A stretch of DNA of 64,000 nt from JBFMFR01 sp040752025. GTDB lineage: Bacteria; Chloroflexota; Anaerolineae; Anaerolineales; UBA4823. Numbering within the stretch: position 1 is the first letter of the stretch; every line of letters starts with the position of its first letter. This document shows positions 17,281 through 25,585 of this stretch, one piece after another. The position numbers and the translations under genes are program-made. A model generated the notes under the pieces. That model was given only the letters and a program-made list of their open reading frames with translations, was not told the origin of the DNA and did no database searches. The stretch is taken from contig JBFMFR010000022.1 of NCBI GenBank assembly GCA_040752025.1, positions 36,140 to 100,139 of the forward strand, read 5' to 3'.

Positions 17281-18636
17281 TCAGGGTTTCCAGGCAGGGG
17301 CAGAGCCTTCGGCGATCAGGTGCAGCCCGCCTCCGCCGGGTTCGGACACGTAAATCGAGGCTGGACCTGCCGAACTGGGCTCCCAGCTACCCGATGCATT
17401 CTGCGCCAGGCAGGAACGGAAGCTGATCCAACCGCCATCTGGCGACCACTGGGGTGAAACGCCGGGCACCAAATCGCTGCGCTGATCGCTGGCGAAGTTC
17501 CAAAGCTGCATGGGATGGACATCGAATCCCTGGGAAAGCCCGCAAGCCCGGTCCCAGGTTTCGGGGTTGTCGTTGCTACAGCCGGCCACGCGGGCGATGA
17601 CCGCCTGGGATGAATCGGGAGAGAGCGCCAACCCACTCAATGCTTCCATGTCCAGGTTGAAAGTCTGGCGAGATTGGCTGGTCAGGTCGAAAATGTCGAC
17701 AAACGTTACGTAGGATTCGCAGCTCGAGTAGAAGGAGCCGTAATTGACCAGCAGGCGACGATCTGAGGAGAGCGCCAGATTTACACCTTCGCTCCAGCCC
17801 TCATCCGGTTTGTTCGGATAGGGTGTAAAGCTGCGCGCCTGGAAATCGAAGCGGTAAAGCTGGTAATGACATCCCCCCGACCCGCATAACCAGCGGTGCG
17901 TGAGTGTGCCGATCAGGGTGCTGTCCCCTAAGAACACCGGTTGCCCGGTGATCCCGCCAGGCTCATTGTTGGGAGCGATGCCCACCCCCCAATCAACGGG
18001 ATCTTCGATATTGTACATGGTGTTGGATTCATCCAACATAACAATCAGCCAGCCAATGGCGCTTTCGTCCCACGGATTGCCGGGATTCCATAGGACCAGG
18101 CTGCGTTGATCGGGCGACCATTGGATACGGCGTTCGACCAGCGCCTGGTTGTCATCCAGATTCAGGGTCAGGCAGGGCCGCGCCGGGCTGCCATCTGGCG
18201 CGACGAAACACAGGCTGCGCCCGTTGAAAGTGGCCAGTTGTGCGCCGTCAGGGGACCAGGCGAAACTCAGTAGATCGCCGCTTTGGGTGACCTGGTGGAG
18301 AACCCCCTCGGGTAGCTGCGCCAACCATACATCGCCATTTCTAAGAAGTCCCAGAGTGGCAGGCGGACCACTGGGCTGTGTGGGTATAATAACTGGGGTG
18401 TTTTCAGGTGTGGGTGGGTAGGATGGGGCGGTTGGCTCAGTAGTTGGTGGAACAGGCTCAAGCGGCGGTAGAGTTGCCTGCTCAGGCAGGGCCTGGGTAG
18501 GGATTGGGGTAGCGGTGTCCGCCACGGTCGGTTGGGGTGGAACCGGGGTAGCGGCGGTGATGGTGGTGCATCCGGATAGAGCGCTGAACAGCAGGATACA
18601 GATCGCTGCTGAGTTGATAAACTTGATTGAAGTCAT
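17281..18636 (-). CDS. TolB/WD40-like beta-propeller lipoprotein
   Basis: A 451-residue exported lipoprotein. The signal peptide ends in LSGC (lipid Cys near residue 23), followed by a Pro/Thr-rich spacer of about 70 residues. The rest is made of TolB-like propeller blades, seen as repeated SPDG/SPD turns: FAWSPDGAQLA, IQWSPDQRSLVL, LALSSDRRLLV, LALSPDSSQAV and PQWSPDGGWISF. Paired cysteines (CGSGGCHY, SSCESY, AGCSND) suggest disulfides outside the cell. GGAG precedes the ATG and a TATAAT box lies at 18678-18683. The ligand is unknown. Confidence 0.85.
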   Translation of the reverse strand: MTSIKFINSAAICILLFSALSGCTTITAATPVPPQPTVADTATPIPTQALPEQATLPPLEPVPPTTEPTAPSYPPTPENTPVIIPTQPSGPPATLGLLRNGDVWLAQLPEGVLHQVTQSGDLLSFAWSPDGAQLATFNGRSLCFVAPDGSPARPCLTLNLDDNQALVERRIQWSPDQRSLVLWNPGNPWDESAIGWLIVMLDESNTMYNIEDPVDWGVGIAPNNEPGGITGQPVFLGDSTLIGTLTHRWLCGSGGCHYQLYRFDFQARSFTPYPNKPDEGWSEGVNLALSSDRRLLVNYGSFYSSCESYVTFVDIFDLTSQSRQTFNLDMEALSGLALSPDSSQAVIARVAGCSNDNPETWDRACGLSQGFDVHPMQLWNFASDQRSDLVPGVSPQWSPDGGWISFRSCLAQNASGSWEPSSAGPASIYVSEPGGGGLHLIAEGSAPAWKP

Positions 18637-18677
18637 AGAGTCTCCAGATTTAACATATCGGGTTGGTAAGCACGGTG

Positions 18678-18683
18678 ATTATA
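18678..18683 (-). promoter_or_regulatory. -10 element upstream of the TolB-like lipoprotein gene
   Basis: A perfect TATAAT on the minus strand, about 41 bases before the ATG at 18636. No convincing -35 is seen at 16-18 bases. Confidence 0.45.
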
Positions 18684-18778
18684 CCGTAGCGCTTCAGTTT
18701 GAGTTGGCCTTCATAAGCCTAATCTATGCATAAACGGGCGTATCTATTCTGAAAAGGAATCGTCTTAATTGGTGAGTA

Positions 18779-19330
18779 ATGACAACAAAAGAAAAGACAT
18801 TACTGCGGCGAGCCTCTCGATACGATGAAAAAGCCCTGGCAGAAGTTTATGATTCCTATAGCCCAGGGATCTATCGTTACGCCATGCGCTTGTTAGGTGA
18901 TGTTGATCTAGCGGAAGAATGTGTCGCGGAAACGTTCAGCCGCTTTCTCATGGCGCTACAGCGCGGCCTGGGGCCGCGGGACTATCTTCAAGCTTATTTA
19001 TACCGGGTAGCGCACAATTGGATTACCGACCATTATCGTCACCAGCCGCAGCAAACGGAGCCTCTGGAGAGCGAGGTGCACGCTGCGGGCGGGCAAGAGC
19101 TCATTGACATTGTGTCTCAGCGCCAGGAGCAGCAGCGGGTGCGCGCCGCACTGGCTACGCTGACACCCGACCAGCGCCAGGTGGTTGTGCTCAAGTTCCT
19201 GGAAGGGTGGCGAAACGAAGAGATTGCCCGTTCGATGGGCAAACCGGTTGGCGCCATAAAATCACTACAACATCGCGCTCTGGATGCGCTGCGGCGGACT
19301 TTAGTTTTTTTGGAGGAGAACCAATCATGA
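18779..19330 (+). CDS. ECF-type sigma-70 family RNA polymerase sigma factor
   Basis: A 183-residue sigma factor with only regions 2 and 4. Region 2 (about 20-90) includes YDSYSPGIYRYAMRLLGD, the DLAEECVAETFSRFL core and the RVAHNWITDHYR segment. Region 4 (about 120-178) has LTPDQRQVVVLKFLEGWRNEEIARSMGKP followed by the helix-turn-helix GAIKSLQHRALDALRR. It directs RNA polymerase to a specific set of promoters. The stop codon overlaps the start of the DUF5667 gene (ATGA), so the pair is translationally coupled. The partner is a membrane protein and could be its regulator. Confidence 0.93.
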   Translation: MTTKEKTLLRRASRYDEKALAEVYDSYSPGIYRYAMRLLGDVDLAEECVAETFSRFLMALQRGLGPRDYLQAYLYRVAHNWITDHYRHQPQQTEPLESEVHAAGGQELIDIVSQRQEQQRVRAALATLTPDQRQVVVLKFLEGWRNEEIARSMGKPVGAIKSLQHRALDALRRTLVFLEENQS

Positions 19331-20364
19331 TGCAACCTGAGATTGAGTTAGACGATCAACTGCGCAATTACTTCGAATTATTGAAACCTGTTCCGGCTCG
19401 CGATCCTCGGGTAGCCGAGCGCCGGCGCGCCGAATACCTGACAAAAGTGAAAGGTCTGCGCCAGAAGGCCGTATCTGTGCCAGTTAAACCTCGTCATAAG
19501 GTATGGAAAACTTTGTTTCCAACGATACCCAATTTAGGAGCGAAGGAATACCAGATGATCAAGATTATGCTAGCGATCGTGCTTTCGTTGGCGCTGCTTT
19601 TCGGCAGCGGGGAAGCGGCTTTTGCAGTTCAAAACAGCCTGCCAGGTGATGTGGTTTATCCTGTGAAGATCTGGGGTGAACAGGTGCAGGTATCCCTGGC
19701 CAGTGATACGCAAAGCAAGTTCGAGCTGACTCAGGAATTTGCCAACCGACGTGTGGAGGAACTCGTCATTCTGGATAAATTAGGGCAGCAGCCTCCCCTG
19801 GACGCGGCTTTGAACCTGAATAATTACCTGAATACCTCCTTACAATTGGCTGCAGGTATGGACGACCAGGCCATGACACAGGCTTTGGAACAGGTGCATA
19901 CCCAGGCGCGTGTACAGCAGTTGATCATGGCGCAAACTTCGCAGGATGGCAGCGGTGTTATGGAGCAGGTCCGCTCACGTTTGCAAGAGCAGGTGCGTCT
20001 GTGCGAGATGGGGCTTGCCGACCCACAGGGCTTCCGTGCGATGGTGCGCCAACGCTTTGAGAATCAGCAACGAAACGTTCCAACCGGTACACCGGGGCCG
20101 CAGGGGACACCGAGTCCAGCCAATGCTGGTCCGGGCTCGACGACCTCGCCGAATGGCGGCGGCGCTGGGCAGGGAGGCCCGAGTAGCACACCAGGATCTG
20201 GCGGCGGCGCTGGACAGGGAGGCCCGAACAGCACGCCAGGATCTGGCGGCGGTGGGGTGAATACACCCACACAGCAACCCGGCGGTGGTGGACAAGGGCC
20301 CGGCGGTGGCGGGCAAGGACCCGGAGGGGGCGGGCAAGGGCCCGGCGGTGGCGGACAACCATAA
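19327..20364 (+). CDS. Membrane-anchored DUF5667 protein, probable partner of the sigma factor
   Basis: A 345-residue protein starting at ATG 19327, inside the sigma factor's last codons, with GGAGGAG 9 bases upstream. About 75 N-terminal residues are cytosolic, basic and helix-rich. One membrane helix follows (MIKIMLAIVLSLALLFGSG, about 78-96). The outer part has the DUF5667 landmark QNSLPGDVVYPVKIWGEQ and a helical domain of about 150 residues, then a Gly/Pro/Gln tail of about 90 residues built of tandem repeats. Chloroflexota sigma factors often sit beside such proteins; a topology with a cytosolic N-terminus would suit an anti-sigma role, though no zinc-binding anti-sigma motif is visible. 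Confidence 0.8.
   Translation: MMQPEIELDDQLRNYFELLKPVPARDPRVAERRRAEYLTKVKGLRQKAVSVPVKPRHKVWKTLFPTIPNLGAKEYQMIKIMLAIVLSLALLFGSGEAAFAVQNSLPGDVVYPVKIWGEQVQVSLASDTQSKFELTQEFANRRVEELVILDKLGQQPPLDAALNLNNYLNTSLQLAAGMDDQAMTQALEQVHTQARVQQLIMAQTSQDGSGVMEQVRSRLQEQVRLCEMGLADPQGFRAMVRQRFENQQRNVPTGTPGPQGTPSPANAGPGSTTSPNGGGAGQGGPSSTPGSGGGAGQGGPNSTPGSGGGGVNTPTQQPGGGGQGPGGGGQGPGGGGQGPGGGGQP
20152..20360 (+). repeat. Tandem repeats encoding the Gly-rich tail
   Basis: Two 45-bp units (20153-20242) encode GGGAGQGGP-STPGS, followed by about four 21-bp units (20281-20360) encoding the heptad GGGGQGP. Copies differ mainly at third codon positions, so selection on the protein rather than recent slippage alone is likely. 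Confidence 0.75.
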
Positions 20365-20440
20365 AGTATGAGGCACGATTCGAATAGGTCGAAGGATCAA
20401 CGATAGAGGTTTATTTAGAAAAAATTTTATGGGAGGGCCG

Positions 20441-21742
20441 ATGAACAAAAAACCATATTCTTCGGAGCGCGGGCAGGTGCTCGTGCTGATTGTTTTAGCA
20501 ATCGTAGGCTTGCTGGGATTTACTGCACTGGCGATCGATGGCAGTACACTCTATTCTGATCGCCGCTTCATCCAGAATGCTGCCGATGCTGCCGCGCTCT
20601 CGGGTGCCAGCGCCGCAGCGCTTAGCTTGGAAAACAGTCACGTAACTTACAGCCAGTGGAACTGCGGCGAAGGCAGCATGTCCACTGCCGCATCATTGGG
20701 CGGGGTAAGTGCACAAAATACCTCTGCGGCCAACGGCATTGTGCTCGATTACGATATCAGTGACGACCTGGGTGTTATTGCCCAATGCGGTGTGGACACC
20801 AGCAGCGGTTATGCGGATAAATACCTGGATTTCCACACGGTGGTCACGCGCCAGACGCAGACTTCATTCTTACATTTCGTATATGATGGCATTGCTGTGA
20901 ACACAGTGGAAGCGGTCGCCAGGGTGCGGCCGCGCAGCGCGCTGGCTTATGGTTACGCTGTAGTGGCGCTCAACCCGGCCAGTTGCCTGGGTATGAACAC
21001 CGGTGTGGAGTTTCACGGCACGGCCGATACGTTTGTCAACGGGGGTGGCATCTTTTCGAACGGCTGCATGCGTGGGGTGGGTAACCAGCAGGTCACTGTC
21101 ACGGGCGGCAGCATCCACTATGGGGCGAACTTTATCAACACGGGAGGCAGCACGATCAATCCTGCACCGACCAAGGTCAATTTCCAGATCGGGCCAGATG
21201 CATATGCCATCCCCGAACCCAACTGCGACCCGGGTGTGCCCATGGCGGGAAAATATATCATCGATGCCAAAGACCTGGGGAAATCGATCACCACGCTCAG
21301 CCCTCCTGGCCTGTACTGCGTTTTTGGCGATGCCATCATCAATGGTCACGATGTGGTGGTCGGAGATGCGGTGACCGTGGTGATGGTGAACGGCCGGCTG
21401 CAGATCGATGGCGGCGCGACGGTGAAATTATCCGCCCCGCCGGTGAGCCCGGACCCATCGCCAGCCATCCCAGGTGTGGTGATCTATGCGCCTCCCGATT
21501 CGAACTATCGTGATATCAACAAAAATGGCATCCATGTCACGGGCAATTCGGAGTCGTACTTCACTGGAACGATCCTGGCGCCAGCCCTGGATGTATTTAT
21601 GAACGGCATCAGCCGCAACGAGGCCTACAAGTCCCAGATTATTGGTTGGAATGTGCAGGTGGGAGGCACGGCATTGACTTCGGTGTTATTCAACGAGAAT
21701 TTGTTGTACACAAAGCCAACTTACATCGAACTGTATCGCTAA
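20441..21742 (+). CDS. TadG-like secreted protein (Tad/Flp pilus assembly type)
   Basis: A 433-residue protein whose N-terminus matches Tad-type pilus proteins: polar RGQ, a membrane helix (VLVLIVLAIVGLLGFTALAI) and then DGSTLYSDRRFIQNAADAAALSGA. The rest is an exported, Gly/Asn-rich beta domain of about 350 residues, with GGIFSNGCM and GGSIHYGANFINTGG hinting at beta-helix turns. The ATG at 20441 is chosen because GGGAGG lies 5 bases upstream. It follows the sigma/DUF5667 pair by 76 bp on the same strand; a link to that pair is inferred from position only. No tadA, tadB or prepilin gene is nearby. Confidence 0.8.
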   Translation: MNKKPYSSERGQVLVLIVLAIVGLLGFTALAIDGSTLYSDRRFIQNAADAAALSGASAAALSLENSHVTYSQWNCGEGSMSTAASLGGVSAQNTSAANGIVLDYDISDDLGVIAQCGVDTSSGYADKYLDFHTVVTRQTQTSFLHFVYDGIAVNTVEAVARVRPRSALAYGYAVVALNPASCLGMNTGVEFHGTADTFVNGGGIFSNGCMRGVGNQQVTVTGGSIHYGANFINTGGSTINPAPTKVNFQIGPDAYAIPEPNCDPGVPMAGKYIIDAKDLGKSITTLSPPGLYCVFGDAIINGHDVVVGDAVTVVMVNGRLQIDGGATVKLSAPPVSPDPSPAIPGVVIYAPPDSNYRDINKNGIHVTGNSESYFTGTILAPALDVFMNGISRNEAYKSQIIGWNVQVGGTALTSVLFNENLLYTKPTYIELYR

Positions 21743-21743
21743 G

Positions 21744-21828
21744 CGAATCTCGCCCTCCCAAGGGTCGTCCAGGTTTACGGGCGACCGCCACCCTCCCAAA
21801 GATTTCCGGCTTTGGGAGGGTAGATTCG
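21744..21828 (+). repeat. Three-arm inverted repeat, alternative hairpins
   Basis: Arm A (CGAATCT at 21744-21750 and CCCTCCCA at 21753-21760) can pair with arm C (21810-21828, TGGGAGGG and AGATTCG). Arm C can instead pair with arm B next to it (21790-21801). Between A and B lies a third small hairpin with ends GGTCG/CGACC (21763-21786). The pairings A:C and B:C exclude each other. Confidence 0.6.
21790..21821 (+). terminator. Terminator of the TadG-like gene
   Basis: A perfect 12-bp stem, ACCCTCCCAAAG with its complement, around an 8-base loop, 48 bases after the stop codon. No long U-tract follows. Confidence 0.6.
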
Positions 21829-21897
21829 TTTGGGAAGCGGCGACATTTTGATCATCTCAGGTGCAAGCATACATTAGGCTGCCAACGGAGGCCTGAA

Positions 21898-21928
21898 TTG
21901 CCTTCGAAGCCGAAAATCCGTGTATAAT
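21898..21928 (+). promoter_or_regulatory. Possible promoter of the B12-binding subunit gene
   Basis: TATAAT at 21923-21928 is a perfect -10. TTGCCT at 21898-21903 is a partial -35, with a long 19-base spacer. The leader before the ATG at 21967 would be about 30 bases. Confidence 0.45.
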
Positions 21929-21966
21929 CCCTACGCATCAACACTTTATTCGATAGGAAGGATGTT

Positions 21967-22362
21967 ATGAACGAACGCAAGATTCGCGTTTTGATCGCAA
22001 AACCAGGGTTGGACGGGCATGACCGCGGCGCCAAGGTCGTGGCGCGGGCTTTGCGCGATGCGGGTATGGAAGTGATTTACACCGGATTGCGCCAGACTCC
22101 AGAGATGATCGCCGAGAGCGCTTTGCAGGAGGATGTGGATGCGGTGGGATTATCGATCCTTTCAGGTGCGCACATGGCCCTGGTGCCGCGCGTCTTGGAA
22201 CTGCTCGAAAAGAACGGGCAGGCGAACGTACACGTTTTCATCGGTGGTATTATCCCCGATGAAGATATCTCGAAACTGCTCGAAGTGGGGGTGGCAGGTG
22301 TGTACGGGCCCGGGACTCTGACCGATCAAATTATCGCAGACATCCGCAACGCGGTAGGGTAA
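21967..22362 (+). CDS. Methylmalonyl-CoA mutase, B12-binding (C-terminal) subunit
   Basis: A 131-residue stand-alone cobalamin-binding domain of the methylmalonyl-CoA mutase type. It carries KPGLDGHDRGAKVVARAL (DxHxxG, with the His that ligates cobalt), SILSGAH near 60 and the GGIIPDEDI/GVYGPGT end. Together with a separate catalytic subunit it converts methylmalonyl-CoA to succinyl-CoA. The catalytic subunit is not in this window. AGGAAGGA precedes the ATG. meaB, the chaperone for the same enzyme, follows after 37 bp, so the two form an operon. Confidence 0.95.
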   Translation: MNERKIRVLIAKPGLDGHDRGAKVVARALRDAGMEVIYTGLRQTPEMIAESALQEDVDAVGLSILSGAHMALVPRVLELLEKNGQANVHVFIGGIIPDEDISKLLEVGVAGVYGPGTLTDQIIADIRNAVG

Positions 22363-22399
22363 CCAGGCTCAAATGCCAGACTGACGAGCAGGCCAGCTT

Positions 22400-23422
22400 A
22401 TGTCCAACGTGCAATCCATCCTTGAAGGCAACCGCCTGGCGCTGGCGCGCCTGCTGACTCAAATCGAGAACAACACGGCTGAGGGCCGCGCCGCGCTGAG
22501 CGAGTTGTTCCCGCATACCGGGCAGGCCCATTGGATTGGCGTCACCGGCGCGCCGGGGACCGGCAAATCCTCCCTGGTCAACCAACTGGCGCGCCAGTTC
22601 CGTTCGCCTGAGCAAGGGGAACCGCAGCGCGTGGCAATCGTTGCTGTTGACCCATCCAGTCCATTCACAGGTGGAGCCATCCTGGGTGATCGGGTGCGCA
22701 TGCGTGACCTGGCTGGTGATCCCGGCGTTTTCATTCGTTCGATGGCCTCACGCGGTTCTCTGGGCGGCCTGGCGGTAGCGACTTCGGGCGTGGTGCAGGC
22801 CCTGGATGCAGCGGGCTTCGAAATCATCTTGATCGAAACTGTCGGCGCGGGGCAGGCGGAAGTGGATATCGCTCGGTTGGCGCATACCACTCTGGTGATC
22901 GAATCGCCGGGGTTGGGGGATGACATCCAGGCGATCAAAGCCGGCATTCTGGAGATTGCGGATGTGCTGGTGGTGAATAAGGCCGACCGCCCGGGCGTTG
23001 AGGCCACAGAGCGCGCCTTGCGCAGTATGCTGCAACTGGCTCACCCGGTGCCACACGTTTTCCGAAATCATGTCTCCCATAAGCCTGGGCATGAGCAAGT
23101 CGAAGAAACCCCATCTGCGAACGAGGCTGCGCTGTGGGTTCCGCCGATCCAGCGCACGGTGGCAATTGAAGGGACGGGCGTCTCCGAATTGGTTGAATCG
23201 ATCCGGCGCCATTACGCTTATTTGGAAGAGACCGGTGAACTCGAGCAGCGCGAGCAGGCTCGTATGCAATCTGAACTCGATCTATTGCTGCGTGAAACGC
23301 TGGTGGCTCGTTGGCGTTCGACGGTCTCAGATGCACAATACAACTTGGCGCTGCAGCGCCTGGTGCAGCGCCAGCTATCGCCCTGGCAAGCAGTGGATTG
23401 GCTGGTGCAGGCATCGGGTTAG
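22400..23422 (+). CDS. meaB: Methylmalonyl-CoA mutase-associated GTPase MeaB
   Basis: A 340-residue G3E-family P-loop GTPase that guards cobalamin loading and reactivation of methylmalonyl-CoA mutase. The Walker A motif is GAPGTGKSSL near residue 50; VAVDPSSPFTGGAILGDRVRM is the family switch I region; ETVGAGQAEVDIA is the switch II region; NKAD near 190 is the base-recognition motif. The C-terminal helical dimerisation arm is present. Length is typical. It is co-directional with the B12-binding subunit and with the GNAT, mutM and 24872 genes downstream. Confidence 0.96.
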   Translation: MSNVQSILEGNRLALARLLTQIENNTAEGRAALSELFPHTGQAHWIGVTGAPGTGKSSLVNQLARQFRSPEQGEPQRVAIVAVDPSSPFTGGAILGDRVRMRDLAGDPGVFIRSMASRGSLGGLAVATSGVVQALDAAGFEIILIETVGAGQAEVDIARLAHTTLVIESPGLGDDIQAIKAGILEIADVLVVNKADRPGVEATERALRSMLQLAHPVPHVFRNHVSHKPGHEQVEETPSANEAALWVPPIQRTVAIEGTGVSELVESIRRHYAYLEETGELEQREQARMQSELDLLLRETLVARWRSTVSDAQYNLALQRLVQRQLSPWQAVDWLVQASG

Positions 23423-23444
23423 TTATTCTGAGAGGAGCATTTTC

Positions 23445-23990
23445 ATGATCTATGGTGAACGTATCCGGCTGCGCGCCCCTGAGCGTCATGATATCCCTCG
23501 GTTCACGCAGTGGCTCAATGATGCCGAAGTACTGGCAGGGTTACTGATAAGCCTGCCAATGTCGCTGGCTGAAGAGGAGAAGTGGTACGAGAATATGCTC
23601 AACCAGCCGGCTGCCGAACATCCCCTGGTCATCGAAGTGCGTCAGGGCGATGAATGGCGGCCGGTGGGCAACTGTGGATTCAACAATATCGACTAGCGCT
23701 GCCGCGCAGCGGAAGTGGGTATTTTCATCGGTGAGAAGAGCCTATGGAACCAGGGTTATGGCACAGAAGCCATGCAACTGATGCTCAAACATGGCTTTGA
23801 GACGCTCAACCTGCACCGGATTGCCCTGGATGTATACGAGACGAATACGCGCGCCATCCGTTCTTACGAGAAAGTCGGTTTTGTGCTCGAAGGGCGCAAG
23901 CGTCAGGCGATGTATAAGAATGGCGAATACCTGGACATCCTGCTAATGAGCGTGTTGCGCCAGGAATGGTTGGCCAGAAACGGCACGTGA
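23445..23990 (+). pseudogene. GNAT acetyltransferase interrupted by one in-frame TAG
   Basis: Both halves belong to one RimJ/RimL-type N-acetyltransferase of about 181 residues in a single frame. The first half starts at ATG 23445 (GAGAGGAG upstream) with IYGERIRLRAPERHDI and ends at NCGFNNID. The next codon, 23694-23696, is TAG; the frame then goes on with RCRAAEVGIFIGEKSLWNQG, the acetyl-CoA-binding loop GYGTEAMQLMLKHGF and NTRAIRSYEKVGF. Relatives usually have Trp after the ID, so TGG to TAG is the simplest explanation. The gene is either a very young pseudogene, a read error or subject to read-through. No other damage is visible. Confidence 0.85.
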
Positions 23991-24025
23991 AGCTGATTCT
24001 AACAGTCGCGGCCCGAGGTTTGAAC

Positions 24026-24856
24026 ATGCCTGAATTGCCCGAAGTCGAAACAATCCGCACGCTTTTGAGCCAGGGTGGGCCGAACAACGCGCCTGTTCTG
24101 GGCCAGGTGATCCGCAACGCCCGCCTGCTCTGGGATCGCAGCCTGGCGACGCCGACGCCAGCGGAGTTCCTGGAGCGCGTCAGGGGCCAGTCGATCGATC
24201 AGATTGGGCGGCGCGGGAAATATTTGATATTCTACCTGAGCCAGGACGCGCTCCTGGTTCACCTGCGCATGAGCGGCGATTTGCTGGTGGAGCCGGCGGA
24301 CGCGCCCCTGGCCCCGCATCACCGCCTGGTGCTGGATTTCGAGAATGGTCTGCGTCTGGCTTTCAACGATGCGCGCAAGTTCGGGCGGGTTTGGCTGGTG
24401 GCCGATCCGCAGCAGGTTCTGGCCGGCCTCGGCCCGGAACCCCTGGAGACGGATTTTACTGTGCAAACGTTGTTCCAGGCTTTACAGGCGAGGCAGCGCC
24501 AGCTCAAGCCTTTGCTGCTGGACCAGTCGTTCCTGGCTGGCCTGGGCAACATCTACGTAGATGAAGCGCTGCATCTGGCTGGACTGCACCCACTGGCGCT
24601 TTCTAACCAGGTGAGCCTGGATCAGGCGCAGCGCTTATGGCAAGGCATCCGCCAGGTGTTACAGGAAGGCATTCGCCGCAATGGGGCCAGCATCGATTGG
24701 GTTTACCGCGGCGGCGATTTCCAAAATTACTTTCGTGTTTACCAGCGTACCGGGGAGCCGTGCCCAGTGTGCGCCACGCCAGTGGAGCGTATAGTTGTCG
24801 GCCAGCGCGGGACACATTTTTGTCCTGTATGCCAACCTGCGCCGGGGCGTTCGTGA
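24026..24856 (+). CDS. mutM: Formamidopyrimidine-DNA glycosylase
   Basis: A 276-residue Fpg/MutM base-excision glycosylase that removes 8-oxoguanine and formamidopyrimidines and cuts the abasic site. After Met removal the N-terminus is PELPEVE, with the catalytic Pro and Glu. The beta-hairpin Lys lies in GRRGKYLIFYL near residue 57. The helix-two-turn-helix is QSFLAGLGNIYVDEALH near 170, and the zinc finger is CPVC...CPVC near 250-270. The start ATG at 24026 is fixed by the obligatory Pro2. It lies 35 bp after the broken acetyltransferase frame. Confidence 0.97.
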   Translation: MPELPEVETIRTLLSQGGPNNAPVLGQVIRNARLLWDRSLATPTPAEFLERVRGQSIDQIGRRGKYLIFYLSQDALLVHLRMSGDLLVEPADAPLAPHHRLVLDFENGLRLAFNDARKFGRVWLVADPQQVLAGLGPEPLETDFTVQTLFQALQARQRQLKPLLLDQSFLAGLGNIYVDEALHLAGLHPLALSNQVSLDQAQRLWQGIRQVLQEGIRRNGASIDWVYRGGDFQNYFRVYQRTGEPCPVCATPVERIVVGQRGTHFCPVCQPAPGRS

Positions 24857-24871
24857 AATGGAGGATCGGGT

Positions 24872-25585
24872 ATGAGCGCATCATCCATTACGCTGGTAGG
24901 TTTGGTGCTCGTGGCAGTCATCGGTTTGATTGTTGGGCTGCTGGCTGGCTACCTGGTTGCCGGTTTGCGCAATGATGAGCAGAAGGACCAGCGAACAGGC
25001 CAGGATAGCGGGGTGGAGGCCGTGCGCATTCTCCGAGAGAAAAAAACCGGGAGACTTTCCGTTGAAATTAATGGCCAGCTTTACCGCGCCAGTGGGGATA
25101 TGACCGTCAACCGTCACAATGGCCTGGCGCGCCTGTTAGCGGAGTTGCGCATTTGGATGGGGATTGTGGAGGGCGCTGCCAGTCATCCTGGTGAGACCGG
25201 CGCGCCTGGAGTCGTTGGCCAAGCTGATGAGATGATTGCCGGTAAGCCTGGCACCCCGCCATCGGTTGTACCGGCAGACGAAGAGCCGCCTGAGCCCTCT
25301 CGTCCGAACCCGGTTGCGTGGGTATCTCGGATGCTGGTTGGGAAGGGCGCTGAGGAAGTTCCTGAGAAAAGCATCGTTGCACAGATCGATGAAATTTTGC
25401 AGGAAAAGCTGCTGGAGTCGCCTCTGGCAGACCGGGCGATCCGCTTGATGGAACTCCCCGACAAAGGCATGGTGGTTCTGATAGGCCTGGAGAAATATGC
25501 CAGCGTCGATGAAGTCCCGGATGAGGATGTGCGCCAGTTGCTGAAGGCGTGCGTGGCGGAGTGGGAAGATCGAGGGGGGAAGTAG
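24872..25585 (+). CDS. Membrane-anchored protein of unknown function
   Basis: A 237-residue protein with one N-terminal membrane helix (residues 6-32, LVGLVLVAVIGLIVGLLAGYLVAG without a signal cleavage site), then a cytosolic part. The middle (about 45-90) has ILREKKTGRLSVEINGQLYR and a following helix, which resembles a small winged or DUF-type module. A Pro/Glu-rich linker leads to the C-terminal 85 residues (VAQIDEILQEKLLESPLADRAIRL). GGAGGATCGGGT precedes the ATG, 15 bp after mutM. No function is proposed. Confidence 0.7.
   Translation: MSASSITLVGLVLVAVIGLIVGLLAGYLVAGLRNDEQKDQRTGQDSGVEAVRILREKKTGRLSVEINGQLYRASGDMTVNRHNGLARLLAELRIWMGIVEGAASHPGETGAPGVVGQADEMIAGKPGTPPSVVPADEEPPEPSRPNPVAWVSRMLVGKGAEEVPEKSIVAQIDEILQEKLLESPLADRAIRLMELPDKGMVVLIGLEKYASVDEVPDEDVRQLLKACVAEWEDRGGK

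Noticed and set aside
20152..20360. Short direct repeats that could suggest a CRISPR array
   Set aside because: Units are contiguous without spacers and encode an in-frame Gly-rich protein tail.
23694..23696. Pyrrolysine or selenocysteine-like recoding at the amber codon
   Set aside because: No pyrrolysine genes or recoding hairpin are visible, and the expected residue is Trp, one base away; mutation or error is simpler.
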